From CAYVUM01 sp964619055 (GTDB taxonomy: Bacteria > Pseudomonadota > Alphaproteobacteria > Rhodospirillales > Defluviicoccaceae): DNA of 24,490 bases. Positions 9,126-17,310 of this stretch are shown here, in pieces. The notes under the pieces are model-generated. The model ran no database searches. It saw nothing but the letters and a program-made list of their open reading frames with translations, and was not told where the DNA came from. Within the stretch, counting starts at the first letter, position 1. Each line of letters begins with the position of its first letter. The stretch is taken from the NCBI GenBank assembly GCA_964619055.1, contig CAZUDB010000054.1, forward strand, positions 1-24,490. The letters run 5' to 3'. Made by a program: the position numbers and the translations under genes.

Positions 9126-9944
9126 TCACGTTTGCGGGGGCAGCGCTCCGCCACAGAATTCGGCGATGGAGCCGAAGTACGTTTGATGGCCCACCATCAT
9201 AATGTCGTTGTGTCCGGCACCGGGCACCGTGAGCAGGCGCTTGCTGCTGGACGCTGACGCTTCGTAGAGCGCCCGTCCTTCCTCGACCGGAATGATGGTA
9301 TCGCGCTCGCCGTGCAAGATCAGCGTTGGCACCGTCACGCTCGCGATCTTCTGCTCGTTCGCAAAGCCATCGTGCGCCTCGTCCACATTGGGAATTCGGA
9401 TCAAACCGAGCCGCTCGATCAGGGCGAAGGTATCGGCGAACCCGCTTTCAATGATCAGCCCGGCAACCTGATCACGCAGGTCCGGATTGGCCGCGACTTC
9501 CAACGCGGCCGCGCTGCCGAGCGATCGCCCCATCAGAAATAGCGGTCCGGTAGCAGCAATGCCGGCCTCGGCCAGCACCTGCCCGGTCTTCGTAAAGCAG
9601 GTCGTGGCATCCGTCAGCAGGGCTGATGCAGAGGGCATACCATCGCTCGATCCGTAGCCACGATAGTCGAAGACAAACAGCGTTAAACCCAATCGCGTGT
9701 AAAACTCCGCAATGGATGCATAGTCAGCCGCGATTTCGCCGTTGCCATGGAAGTACACGATGACGGGATTGTCCGCCGCTGCGGCGAAGATGCACCCGCC
9801 AACAGACAGCTCGCCATCGACGGCGACCCGAACGGAGCGGCTGCCCACCGGTGCTCCCTGCAGCCCGAAATCGCGGCGCGGGTGGAACAGCACGCCAGCG
9901 ATTTCAGGCTGATCAAGGATCTCAAGGCTGTGTTTGGTTGCCAT
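9126..9944 (-). CDS. Alpha/beta hydrolase (BEM46/ABHD13-like serine hydrolase)
   Basis: This is a 272-residue single-domain alpha/beta hydrolase. It shows the oxyanion-region motif YFHGNGE (about 64-70), the nucleophile elbow G-R-S142-L-G, the acid Asp215 in HGERD and the base His245 in PGAGH, so the catalytic triad looks complete. There is no signal peptide or membrane segment. The substrate cannot be told from the sequence; the closest general family is the BEM46/ABHD13 group of esterase-like proteins. The start is ATG 9944, with GGAG eight bases upstream. It lies 126 bases downstream of folE on the same strand, so it may be the last gene of the apaG-folE transcript or have its own promoter. 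It is convergent with prfB. Confidence 0.85.
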   Translation of the reverse strand: MATKHSLEILDQPEIAGVLFHPRRDFGLQGAPVGSRSVRVAVDGELSVGGCIFAAAADNPVIVYFHGNGEIAADYASIAEFYTRLGLTLFVFDYRGYGSSDGMPSASALLTDATTCFTKTGQVLAEAGIAATGPLFLMGRSLGSAAALEVAANPDLRDQVAGLIIESGFADTFALIERLGLIRIPNVDEAHDGFANEQKIASVTVPTLILHGERDTIIPVEEGRALYEASASSSKRLLTVPGAGHNDIMMVGHQTYFGSIAEFCGGALPPQT

Positions 9945-10070
9945 CGCTCGTCTCCGGCGTGCGGCGTAAAAAGGAATCCGTCGTCGCGAACCTCGGGTGC
10001 TGCACCGGCGGTCGCCGCAAAATCGAGAGGTTCCCCGCGGGAGTGGGACCGCTGAGGCACGGGTCAGGGA

Positions 10071-10742
10071 TCACACCAGCGTCCCCTCACGGGAACCAGG
10101 ATGGCCAATCATGGCGAGGAACTCACGCCGCGTTGCCGAACAATCCCGGAAAGCACCAAGCATGCGGCTGGTCACCATAACCACACCGGCCTTATGGACG
10201 CCGCGCGTTGTCATGCAATGGTGTTCGGCCTCAATAACGACAGCGACGCCTTTCGGCTCCAGCACGGTGTTGATCGTATTTGCCAGCTGGGCCGTCATTT
10301 TCTCCTGGATTTGGAGGCGTTTGGCGTAGGCATCGGTGATTCGCGCCAACTTTGAGATTCCGACCACGCGTCGGTCCGGCAGATAGGCTACGTGGGCACG
10401 CCCTATGATGGGGGCCAGATGATGCTCACAGTGGGACTCGAACCGGATGCCACGCAACAGCACGACCTCGTCGTAGCCGTCCGTTTCCTCGAAGGTTCGC
10501 TCCAAGATTGCCACCGGATCGGCAGCATACCCGGCAAAATACTCGCCATAGGCTTCGGTGACGCGGGATGGGGTATCGCGCAACCCCTCGCGATCCGGAT
10601 CGTCGCCAGCCCAGCGGATCAGCGTGCGAACCGCCGCCAAGGCTTCCGCCTCGCTCGGCCGGGACCGGCGCGACGGTGCGTTGAGATCGTTTGCCTCAGA
10701 CGGTTCGGAGTCGTCGGGGCGCGTCCGTTCCAGTTCGATCAA
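10071..10742 (-). CDS. folE: GTP cyclohydrolase I
   Basis: FolE converts GTP to 7,8-dihydroneopterin triphosphate, the first step to folate and also the entry to queuosine. The 223-residue protein has about 35 low-complexity N-terminal residues, then the complete domain. Zinc ligands Cys105 and His108 (SHCEHHLAP) and Cys176 (EHHCMTTRG) are present, as is the GISKLARI segment, so this is the zinc type IA enzyme. The start appears to be TTG at 10742, which overlaps the apaG stop as TTGA (four bases). No ATG exists in the frame before the domain, so coupling to apaG translation is likely. The identification is firm; the exact start is less so. Confidence 0.95.
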   Translation of the reverse strand: MIELERTRPDDSEPSEANDLNAPSRRSRPSEAEALAAVRTLIRWAGDDPDREGLRDTPSRVTEAYGEYFAGYAADPVAILERTFEETDGYDEVVLLRGIRFESHCEHHLAPIIGRAHVAYLPDRRVVGISKLARITDAYAKRLQIQEKMTAQLANTINTVLEPKGVAVVIEAEHHCMTTRGVHKAGVVMVTSRMLGAFRDCSATRREFLAMIGHPGSREGTLV

Positions 10743-11161
10743 TTGAGCGGCTTTCGGTCGTGGGGGCTATCCAATGAGAACGCCGGAATGCCGATGTCGA
10801 AGTGCTCGCCTTCGTCGCTGACCATCTGGTATGTGCCGACCATGATGCCCGACGGCGTGTTAAGGGGGGTCCCGCTGGTGTACTCGAAACTGTCGCCCGG
10901 GTTGAGAATTGGCTGCTCCCCGACCACACCGTCACCCTTCACCTCCGTGATCTGGCCGTGGGCATCGGTGATGCGCCAGTGGCGGCTGATCAGTTGCACG
11001 GTCTGCACGCCGTTGTTGGCGATGTTGACTTGATAGGCCCAGACATAATGGCTAGCGGCGGGTGTGGACTGATCATCCAGGTAAATGGGGCGCACGCTCA
11101 CGGTGATGTCCCGCGTGGTGAGGGCATAGCTGCCGGCTCGTCCGTCGCTGCTGGCGGTCAT
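10739..11161 (-). CDS. apaG: ApaG (DUF525) family protein
   Basis: ApaG proteins are single-domain beta-sandwiches named for their link to the ApaH locus and to Co2+ resistance in enterobacteria; the biochemical role is unsettled. The 140-residue protein has the family signature stretches YVWAYQVNIANNG, LISRHWRITDA and YTSGTPLNTPSGIMVGTYQM, which fill nearly its full length. ATG 11161 is preferred because GGAG lies seven bases upstream; a GTG at 11182 would add seven residues. The stop overlaps the folE start by four bases, so the two are co-translated. No ApaH or KsgA gene is nearby. Confidence 0.93.
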   Translation of the reverse strand: MTASSDGRAGSYALTTRDITVSVRPIYLDDQSTPAASHYVWAYQVNIANNGVQTVQLISRHWRITDAHGQITEVKGDGVVGEQPILNPGDSFEYTSGTPLNTPSGIMVGTYQMVSDEGEHFDIGIPAFSLDSPHDRKPLN

Positions 11162-11311
11162 GTTCACTCCATTCCGGCCCACAGGAACAACGGCCTAGCG
11201 AATCCCGGCCATCGCGAAATCACGCCAACCATGTCCGCTAGGCCATGCCTTGTAAAGGCCCCCTGACTCCGGGCCCAGGGCGCGATCACAGCATCACCGG
11301 ATTGATACAAA

Positions 11312-11545
11312 TCAGTGATCCTCACCCCGCTCGGCGCGGTCGAATACAGCCTTCACCTGCAGGAAGTTGAACACGAACGCGACGATAAACAACAGGATCC
11401 CGGTGAAATACATCACGTCGTCCGTAGCCCGGGATGCCAAAAACAAGCCCGCGAGCCCCAGTACGGCGAACAAGAACCCAATCACCCAGCGATCGACATG
11501 CTTTGGCACGGCAGCGCCCTTTCCTCCACTCAATGCCCGCGCCAT
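11312..11545 (-). CDS. Small two-helix inner-membrane protein, function unknown
   Basis: This 77-residue protein has two predicted membrane helices (about 20-39 and 46-64) separated by a short loop with ATDDVMYFTG, and a charged C-terminus (RAERGEDH). I do not recognise a named family with certainty; similar small proteins of this shape are common in alphaproteobacteria. It begins 48 bases after the histidine kinase stop on the same strand and could share its transcript. The start is ATG 11545, with only a weak ribosome-binding site. The 150-base stretch between it and apaG holds no clear signal. Confidence 0.6.
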   Translation of the reverse strand: MARALSGGKGAAVPKHVDRWVIGFLFAVLGLAGLFLASRATDDVMYFTGILLFIVAFVFNFLQVKAVFDRAERGEDH

Positions 11546-11593
11546 AACAGCAAGGCCAGTCGGCCCGATGCAAGCCCATTTAGCGTGTTATGC

Positions 11594-13039
11594 TTATGCG
11601 GCGCGTCGCTCACGACGCGAAACGGTCCTCGGCAACTCCAAACGGAAGATGGTGCCCTCTGGACCTGTCGCGTCCAAAACCAGCTCGCCGCCATGTGCGC
11701 TCATAATCTCCCTGGCAATGGCAAGGCCAAGCCCGGAACCGCCATCCCGATTGGTAATGGCAAAGGGCTGAAACAGGTGGGGGCGAACCGTGTCCGAAAT
11801 GCCTGGCCCGTTGTCGGAGACAAGGATTGTGGTGCGATCATGGTCCGTGTTTGCATCGATGCGAAGCGCACCTGCTCCCGCCTTCGCTGCATTAAAGGCC
11901 AAGTTGCAGAAAACGCGAAACAGCTGATCGCGATCGGCCGTAAGCTCTACGTCCAGACCATCGCCGTAAATTGTTAGGGACGTCTGGCGCACGCCCCCAT
12001 CGGATGGTGCGTCAACGATGGACGCGTCCGCCACGGTCTTCTCCAGTTCGGCGACCAGGTCGGCGAGCCGGAAGTTGGAGCGCTGCAAGCTGGCCTTGGT
12101 CCCCTGAACAAAGCTCAGCGTTCGTGAGCACAGTGCGGCGGCGCGATCGATCGCAGTCAGCAGGCGGGGCGCCAGCCGTTTGACCTCCGGGTCGTCTATA
12201 GTCGTCAGGCGATCAGAGGTCAGCAGGGCCGTCGACAAGATGTTGCGCAAATCATGGTTAATCCGAGCCACCGCCGCGCCGAGAGCCGCCAAATGGGCCT
12301 TCTGGTTTAAGGCCGCACGCAGGTCGGTCTGCATGGCCGCCAGTTCGCGTTGCAGCACGCCGATCTCGTCAGAACGGTGAGTTTGCGGCAGCGGTGTTGT
12401 TTCATCCTCCGGATCGGCGCGAAAGCGGGTCATGTTGGCTGTGACTTGCTTGATGGGCCGCACCAACAGCCAGCGCAAACTGAGGAACATCAAACTGGCG
12501 GAGATCAGCGAGATCACGATCGAGAGCTGCAAGATCCGCCCGGAGTAGGCGAGCATGTCGGCCCGGAGCGGTTCCTCATCGATCAACACTTCCAGGGTTG
12601 CACCACGTTGCCCCGGTGCCGGTGCCAGAACTCGCATGACCCGGTTCTCGTCCTGGAGCAGCGTGGTGAAGGCACCGCTGATCCAGCCCCACATCGAGGT
12701 GCCGTCGACGTCGATCGTAATGTCGACGTTGGGGGGCATCTCCTTGCTGAGCATCAACAGCCGCCGCTCCCGTGTTTTCATGGCAATGGCATAAGCCCCG
12801 GCGTGCCACAGCAACTTCATTGCTAGGCTCTTGCCGATGCGCTCTTCGGGATTGGCACGGACGGCAAGAACGGCGATGTTTGCCTTTTCGATCTGGTCTT
12901 CAAGCCAGACCTTTCGAAAGCGCGAGATCGACGGGACATAGATCAGCACCTCAGCCACCATCACGAACGCGACCGTCAACGCCAGCAACCGGGCCGAAAG
13001 CCCGACCGGAAAAACATTTCGGAGGCGCCGCATGATCAT
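11594..13039 (-). CDS. Membrane sensor histidine kinase (HAMP-HisKA-HATPase)
   Basis: This is a 481-residue two-component sensor kinase. A first membrane helix (about 13-33) and a second (about 170-190) flank a periplasmic sensor region of about 135 residues. A HAMP segment follows, then a HisKA dimerisation helix with the phospho-acceptor His262 in the H-box N-H-D-L-R-N. The HATPase domain has the N-box (Asn383), the G1 box DNGPGI (Asp409 onward) and the G2 box GGSGLGLA, so it should be active. Start: the frame is open to TTG 13075, but ATG 13039 or 13033 suits the first helix better, with a G-rich stretch just upstream. No response regulator gene is adjacent, so its partner is elsewhere. 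The sensed signal cannot be read from the sequence. Confidence 0.9.
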   Translation of the reverse strand: MIMRRLRNVFPVGLSARLLALTVAFVMVAEVLIYVPSISRFRKVWLEDQIEKANIAVLAVRANPEERIGKSLAMKLLWHAGAYAIAMKTRERRLLMLSKEMPPNVDITIDVDGTSMWGWISGAFTTLLQDENRVMRVLAPAPGQRGATLEVLIDEEPLRADMLAYSGRILQLSIVISLISASLMFLSLRWLLVRPIKQVTANMTRFRADPEDETTPLPQTHRSDEIGVLQRELAAMQTDLRAALNQKAHLAALGAAVARINHDLRNILSTALLTSDRLTTIDDPEVKRLAPRLLTAIDRAAALCSRTLSFVQGTKASLQRSNFRLADLVAELEKTVADASIVDAPSDGGVRQTSLTIYGDGLDVELTADRDQLFRVFCNLAFNAAKAGAGALRIDANTDHDRTTILVSDNGPGISDTVRPHLFQPFAITNRDGGSGLGLAIAREIMSAHGGELVLDATGPEGTIFRLELPRTVSRRERRAA

Positions 13040-13484
13040 GGCACCCCCATGGTAGCGGTTTTTTCGCCCCAACAATAACTGGGATCATTGACGTGGTCGA
13101 CGGCGCACACGGGCATCGAAACCAACGGGGCACGCGTCACGCGAAGGACACCCGGGTCCAAGCCGGCCACCGGTAGGAATTGCCGACCGGTGAGGGCGTG
13201 TCGAAACCGCCCGCCGTTTCGTTTGTTGCTACGCGCCGCGAGGCACAGAGTGCGATCACGCACGGGACAACCGAAACCGCGGGGCTTTCGTTCATGCCCG
13301 TAAGCGTGGTGAAAAACGCTCATCAGCGGTTACCTTAGCGATTCCACCCTTGATATTACGGCAATTCTGTATCGCAGTGGTTGGGCCTCCGATCCGGTAT
13401 TTACACCGGGTCTGCTTAACTCCCCGAGTCGGAGCCATCGACGTGTTGGTGGCGCTCGCCAGCGTTCGCGCAGGCCTTACCGTT
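13040..13484. other. Intergenic region with no convincing gene
   Basis: About 445 bases lie between the VTT protein stop and the kinase start, both on the minus strand. The only clear structure is a 7-bp inverted repeat (13168-13174 with 13186-13192). Presumably the kinase promoter is here; no confident -35/-10 was found. A short minus-strand frame (13292-13510) is discussed under rejected items. Confidence 0.4.
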
Positions 13485-14282
13485 TCATGGCTGCTTAGGT
13501 GGTCGTTCATCGGATGCGTCGCTCGCACTCGACGCCCGAAATCGTTTCACCGCGATCGGAAGCAATGACAGCAAGCCCAATGCCAGGAGCGGCAGAAAGA
13601 TCTCAGGATCGAAAATGATGGAGAGGTCGGGGTGTTCGCCTCGATCGAGGGCGGCCCCGACACCGGTTCCCACCCACACATAGACGAACGTGCCCGGGAT
13701 GATCCCGATGAGTGTCCACAGCGAGAAAGTGGTCAGCGGCATGCCGAAGAAAGCCGGCCCCAGATTGACCAGCCAGAACGGATAAATCGGCACGAGGCGC
13801 AGGTGCAGGAGATAGCTTGCGCCATTATCTCGAAAGCCCCGTTCCATGCGCTGCAAGCGGTTTCCCACCTTGGCGCGCAGCAGGTCCGCGAAAGCGTAGC
13901 GCGCCGCGATGAAGATGCCGCAGGCGCCAATTGTGGCAGCGACCACGACGTAGATCGTTCCCAACCAAAGACCGAACAGGAACCCACCGGCGATGGTGAG
14001 CCAAATGGCGCCGGGAACCGAGAACGCGACCGCAACGGCGTAAATGGTCATAAAAATGGCTGCCGCCAAAACGGGGTGTGATTGTTCCCAGGCGAGCAAT
14101 TGCTGCCGATTGGTTCCCAATGCTTCGAAGGAGAGATATTCGTCCAAGCCGACGGCGAAAAAGGCAACGAACCCCGCGCTGATGATGAGAAGCGGCAAGG
14201 CGCGTGCCCATAGCGGTCGTCGCTTGGCCGGTTGTGGGGCCGGGTTGTCGTCATCAATAACCGGTTGGGGGGCGTGATCCAC
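13485..14282 (-). CDS. TVP38/TMEM64 (VTT domain, DedA-like) membrane protein
   Basis: This is a 265-residue integral membrane protein with about six hydrophobic segments (roughly 28-48, 72-94, 98-128, 158-180, 186-207, 229-246). The VTT hallmark is present: a GGFLFG re-entrant loop and the R-L-V-P-I-Y-P-F-W-x-x-N-x-x-P segment (about 162-176) followed by a second GT/P loop. Related VTT and DedA proteins include lipid scramblases and undecaprenyl-phosphate flippases, so lipid-carrier movement is a reasonable guess, not a demonstrated role. The frame extends to 14417, but GTG 14282 has GGGAG six bases upstream and starts just before the first helix, so I chose it. It is divergent from rpmH. Confidence 0.85.
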   Translation of the reverse strand: MDHAPQPVIDDDNPAPQPAKRRPLWARALPLLIISAGFVAFFAVGLDEYLSFEALGTNRQQLLAWEQSHPVLAAAIFMTIYAVAVAFSVPGAIWLTIAGGFLFGLWLGTIYVVVAATIGACGIFIAARYAFADLLRAKVGNRLQRMERGFRDNGASYLLHLRLVPIYPFWLVNLGPAFFGMPLTTFSLWTLIGIIPGTFVYVWVGTGVGAALDRGEHPDLSIIFDPEIFLPLLALGLLSLLPIAVKRFRASSASDASDERPPKQP

Positions 14283-14482
14283 GGTGCTGTCTCCCTGCGT
14301 GCGTATGATGCCGACGGCCCTTGGCGGGTTTCGATGGGCGGCATTTGACCAGTACCCGGACGGTAAGAAAGATGACATGAGGCTGTTCAAAGACGATCGT
14401 GGCCTTGCGGCAATCACGTTTTCTCACCGGACCGTGACCGCTTGTGCTAAGTGCTGGCTTGCGATGTGCTCGGCGCCCGCGG

Positions 14483-14511
14483 TTGACTTATGGTGGCCGG
14501 CTTCGTATACG
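14483..14511 (+). promoter_or_regulatory. Sigma-70 type promoter of the rpmH operon
   Basis: TTGACT (14483-14488) and TATACG (14506-14511) are separated by exactly 17 bases. They lie 32 bases upstream of the rpmH start, so the leader would be about 25 bases and includes the strong ribosome-binding site GGAGGGAG. This is the best promoter in the window, as expected for a ribosomal-protein gene. Confidence 0.75.
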
Positions 14512-14543
14512 CGCCCACTCAACGCGACGGAGGGAGAACTACG

Positions 14544-14678
14544 GTGAAGCGCACGTACCAGCCAAGCCGGCTGATCCGGAAGCGGCGGCACGGGTATCGC
14601 ACTCGGATGTCGACGGTGGGCGGCCGCAGAGTTGTTGCCAATCGACGCCGAAAAGGGCGCAAGCGGCTAACCGCTTGA
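14544..14678 (+). CDS. rpmH: 50S ribosomal protein L34
   Basis: This is the 44-residue, very basic large-subunit protein L34. It begins MKRTYQPS, continues with RKRRHGYRTRM and ends with RRKGRKRLTA, all family hallmarks at full length. The start is GTG 14544 with GGAGGGAG seven bases upstream; the frame continues upstream but only the 44-residue form fits the family. It is the first gene of rpmH-rnpA-yidD-yidC-engB-argB, an order conserved near the origin region in many alphaproteobacteria. Confidence 0.97.
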   Translation: MKRTYQPSRLIRKRRHGYRTRMSTVGGRRVVANRRRKGRKRLTA

Positions 14679-14705
14679 TCCAAAAGGCTGCAGGGTGCCG
14701 CGGCC

Positions 14706-15146
14706 ATGTCGATCCAACGCCTAAAGCGGCGTGCGGAGTTTCTCGCCGTCGGTGGTCAGGGACTGCGCTGCGTCACACCGGGCGTGGTGCTGCAAGCGCT
14801 GGATCGGAGTCAAGGGCCGACAGCTCGGCGATTTACGGATGCAGCGCCCGACTCGAAACCGACTCCCGGGATCCGCTACGGTATCACGGCCAGCAAGCGC
14901 GTCGGTAACGCGGTGGCGCGAAACCGGGTGCGGCGTCGATTGCGGGCGTTGGCGGAAGCCCTGTTGCCGGTGTATGGAGTTCCGGGATGCGACTACGTCC
15001 TTGTCGGACGTGCGGTAACCGTTAGTCGCGCCCACGAGGCGCTGACGGGCGACCTGACCAACGCACTGGTTCGGGTGCGGTCCATGCCACGGCGAACAAG
15101 GGACGCGCAATCGGCGGGACGGCAGCCGACGACAGGACAAAGGTAG
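14706..15146 (+). CDS. rnpA: Ribonuclease P protein component
   Basis: RnpA is the protein subunit that helps the RNase P ribozyme cut the 5' leader from precursor tRNA. The 146-residue protein begins with IQRLKRRAEF, which lines the leader-binding cleft, and carries the conserved basic helix V-A-R-N-R-V-R-R-R-L (about 71-80), the RNR signature. It is longer than the E. coli protein (119) because of an insert near residues 35-55 and a basic C-terminal tail. It starts 27 bases after rpmH and ends 6 bases before yidD. Confidence 0.95.
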   Translation: MSIQRLKRRAEFLAVGGQGLRCVTPGVVLQALDRSQGPTARRFTDAAPDSKPTPGIRYGITASKRVGNAVARNRVRRRLRALAEALLPVYGVPGCDYVLVGRAVTVSRAHEALTGDLTNALVRVRSMPRRTRDAQSAGRQPTTGQR

Positions 15147-15152
15147 CTGACG

Positions 15153-15425
15153 TTGAGGGAACTGTTGGCACGCGCAATCACGATACTTGTAAGAAGCGCG
15201 ATCGTCGCGTACCAGCACACCCTGTCGCCCCTCATCGGTCGCTCCTGCCGGTTTCTGCCGACGTGCTCGGCCTACGCGCTGGAAGCTGTCGACCGGTACG
15301 GCGGCTGGACCGGCGGGCGGCTGGCCTGTAAACGTGTGTTGCGCTGTCATCCCTGGGGTGGATCGGGGCTCGATCCGGTGCCGGACTTGGAGCCGGACCC
15401 CTCCAAGCCGTCGCCTTCCCGATAA
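15153..15425 (+). CDS. yidD: Membrane protein insertion efficiency factor YidD
   Basis: YidD is a small membrane-associated protein that aids YidC-dependent insertion. Its 90 residues include an amphipathic N-terminal helix and the three family cysteines in C-R-F-L-P-T-C-S-A-Y and R-C-H-P-W, then GGSGLDPVP. The start is TTG 15153, with AAAGG overlapping the end of rnpA; no ATG lies near. It sits between rnpA and yidC as in most proteobacteria. Confidence 0.93.
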   Translation: MRELLARAITILVRSAIVAYQHTLSPLIGRSCRFLPTCSAYALEAVDRYGGWTGGRLACKRVLRCHPWGGSGLDPVPDLEPDPSKPSPSR

Positions 15426-15475
15426 GTCCCGCCAGACTCACGCCCACGCTCGCCAACTGAGACACACGAGACGGT

Positions 15476-17266
15476 ATGGCCGATAACAAGAACATGATCC
15501 TGGCGATCGCGATCTCCATCGCGATCCTGATCGGCTTCCAGGTCATCATCACCCAGTTCTTCCCCGATACCACCTCGCCCTCACCGGGGCTGAGCGAGCA
15601 GGAACGTGCCACGACCGGTGATGCTGCCCGTTCGGGCGCGGGAGACGCAACAGCAACGGCGCCAACGGACACGGAGCCTGCGGCGATCCCGCGGGCGGCT
15701 CCCGGTGGCACGGTCACCGGCGAGTCCGTGCCCTCGGTGCCGGCCATGGACTCGCGGCAGCGCGCATTGGACCAGTCCCGCCGTGTCCCGATCGATACTC
15801 CAAGACTGCATGGTTCGATGTCGGTCACCAATGGGCGGCTCGACGATTTGACCCTTGCCGACTTCCGAGAAACGATTAACCCCGACAGTCCCGAAATCGT
15901 CCTGTTGTCTCCGGCCGGCGCGCCGGCAGCATACTTTGCTGACGTTGGGTGGGACGATGCCGGGACCGGCCTTGTGTTGCCGCGTGGCGATGTGGATTGG
16001 AAGGTCGACGGTGACACGCTGACACCGGGGCAACCGCTCGTGTGGACCTGGGACAACGGCGCCGGTTTGGAGTTTCAGCGCATTGTTTCGGTCGACGAGG
16101 ACTACCTGTTCACGATCTCGCAACGGGTGGTCAATCGCGGCACCGAGCCGGTCACGCTCTACCCCTTCGCCTTGATTTCGCGGCGCGGCACGCCGGAGAC
16201 AAGCGGTTTCTTTATCCTCCACGAAGGGCCGCTCGGAGTGTTCGACGGCACCTTAAAGGAGGTCGACTACGACGATTTGGCCGAGGAAGGGACAATCCAA
16301 CAGTCGACCACGGGCGGCTGGATCGGAATTACAGACAAGTACTGGCTGACCGCGTTGGTCCCCGATCAATCAGTCCCCGTGCAAACCCGATTTTACCACC
16401 GCGTCAGCGGTGGCGCGAATGTCTACCAGGTGGATTTCGTTAGCAGTACGGGCGTTGTGGTAGCTCCGGGCGGCGAAGGGACCTGGTCGACCCGGATTTT
16501 CGCGGGCGCCAAGGAAGCGCGACTGCTGGATTATTATGAAGACGAACAAGGCATCACCAATTTCGACCTGGCGATTGACTGGGGGTGGTTTTGGTTCCTA
16601 ACGCGTCCGATTTTTTACGCGCTGTTGTGGATTCAGGACATCATTGGCAACTTCGGTGTTTCCATCCTGATTCTGACCGTCTTTATCAAGCTTTTGTTTT
16701 TCCCGCTGGCCAACAAGTCCTACAAGGCCATGAGTCAAATGCGGAAGCTTCAGCCGGAAATGCTGAAGCTGCGCGAACGGTTTGGGGATGATCGCCAGCG
16801 CCTCAATCAGGAGATGATGGCGCTTTATAAGCGGGAAAAAGTCAATCCGGCGTCGGGTTGTTTGCCGATCCTGATCCAGATCCCGGTCTTTTTTGCGCTG
16901 TACAAGGTTCTGTTCGTCACGATCGAAATGCGCCACGCTCCGTTTTTCGGCTGGATTCAGGACTTATCAGCCCGCGACCCGACGACGATCTTCAACTTGT
17001 TTGGACTAATTCCATGGCAGCCGCCGGATATCTTGATGATTGGGATTTGGCCACTGATCATGGGCGCGTCCATGTACGTGCAGCAAAAGCTCAATCCGCA
17101 ACCGCCCGACCCGCTTCAAGCCAAGATTTTCATGGCTTTGCCGGTGGTCTTCACCGTCATGCTGGCGCAATTCCCGGCGGGGCTCGTGATCTACTGGACC
17201 TGGAACAACATCCTGACCATTCTGCAGCAATGGCTGATCATGCGACGGATGGGTGTGAAGATCTGA
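15476..17266 (+). CDS. yidC: Membrane protein insertase YidC (Oxa1 family)
   Basis: YidC inserts and folds inner-membrane proteins, alone or with SecYEG. The 596 residues follow the Gram-negative plan. There is an N-terminal membrane anchor (about 6-27), a Pro/Thr/Ala-rich linker, a large periplasmic P1 beta-sandwich domain (about 105-345) and the conserved C-terminal region with five helices (about 365-590). The latter contains the coiled cytoplasmic loop (about 415-460) and ends in a short basic tail, RRMGVKI. The start is ATG 15476, 50 bases after yidD. Its stop lies close to or overlaps the start region of engB. Confidence 0.97.
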   Translation: MADNKNMILAIAISIAILIGFQVIITQFFPDTTSPSPGLSEQERATTGDAARSGAGDATATAPTDTEPAAIPRAAPGGTVTGESVPSVPAMDSRQRALDQSRRVPIDTPRLHGSMSVTNGRLDDLTLADFRETINPDSPEIVLLSPAGAPAAYFADVGWDDAGTGLVLPRGDVDWKVDGDTLTPGQPLVWTWDNGAGLEFQRIVSVDEDYLFTISQRVVNRGTEPVTLYPFALISRRGTPETSGFFILHEGPLGVFDGTLKEVDYDDLAEEGTIQQSTTGGWIGITDKYWLTALVPDQSVPVQTRFYHRVSGGANVYQVDFVSSTGVVVAPGGEGTWSTRIFAGAKEARLLDYYEDEQGITNFDLAIDWGWFWFLTRPIFYALLWIQDIIGNFGVSILILTVFIKLLFFPLANKSYKAMSQMRKLQPEMLKLRERFGDDRQRLNQEMMALYKREKVNPASGCLPILIQIPVFFALYKVLFVTIEMRHAPFFGWIQDLSARDPTTIFNLFGLIPWQPPDILMIGIWPLIMGASMYVQQKLNPQPPDPLQAKIFMALPVVFTVMLAQFPAGLVIYWTWNNILTILQQWLIMRRMGVKI

Positions 17267-17310
17267 CTGAGGCGGATACGCCCGCGCATCGGGCGGCGAC
17301 CGACGGTGTT

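Noticed and set aside
13292..13510. Minus-strand 72-codon frame (basic small protein) downstream of the VTT gene
   Set aside because: It has no recognisable family, no clear ribosome-binding site, and its third codon positions are not biased toward G/C as in neighbouring genes. It cannot be excluded but is not supported.
16858..17310. Upstream extension of engB inside yidC
   Set aside because: This part is out-of-frame yidC sequence; EngB family proteins do not have a 150-residue N-terminal extension.
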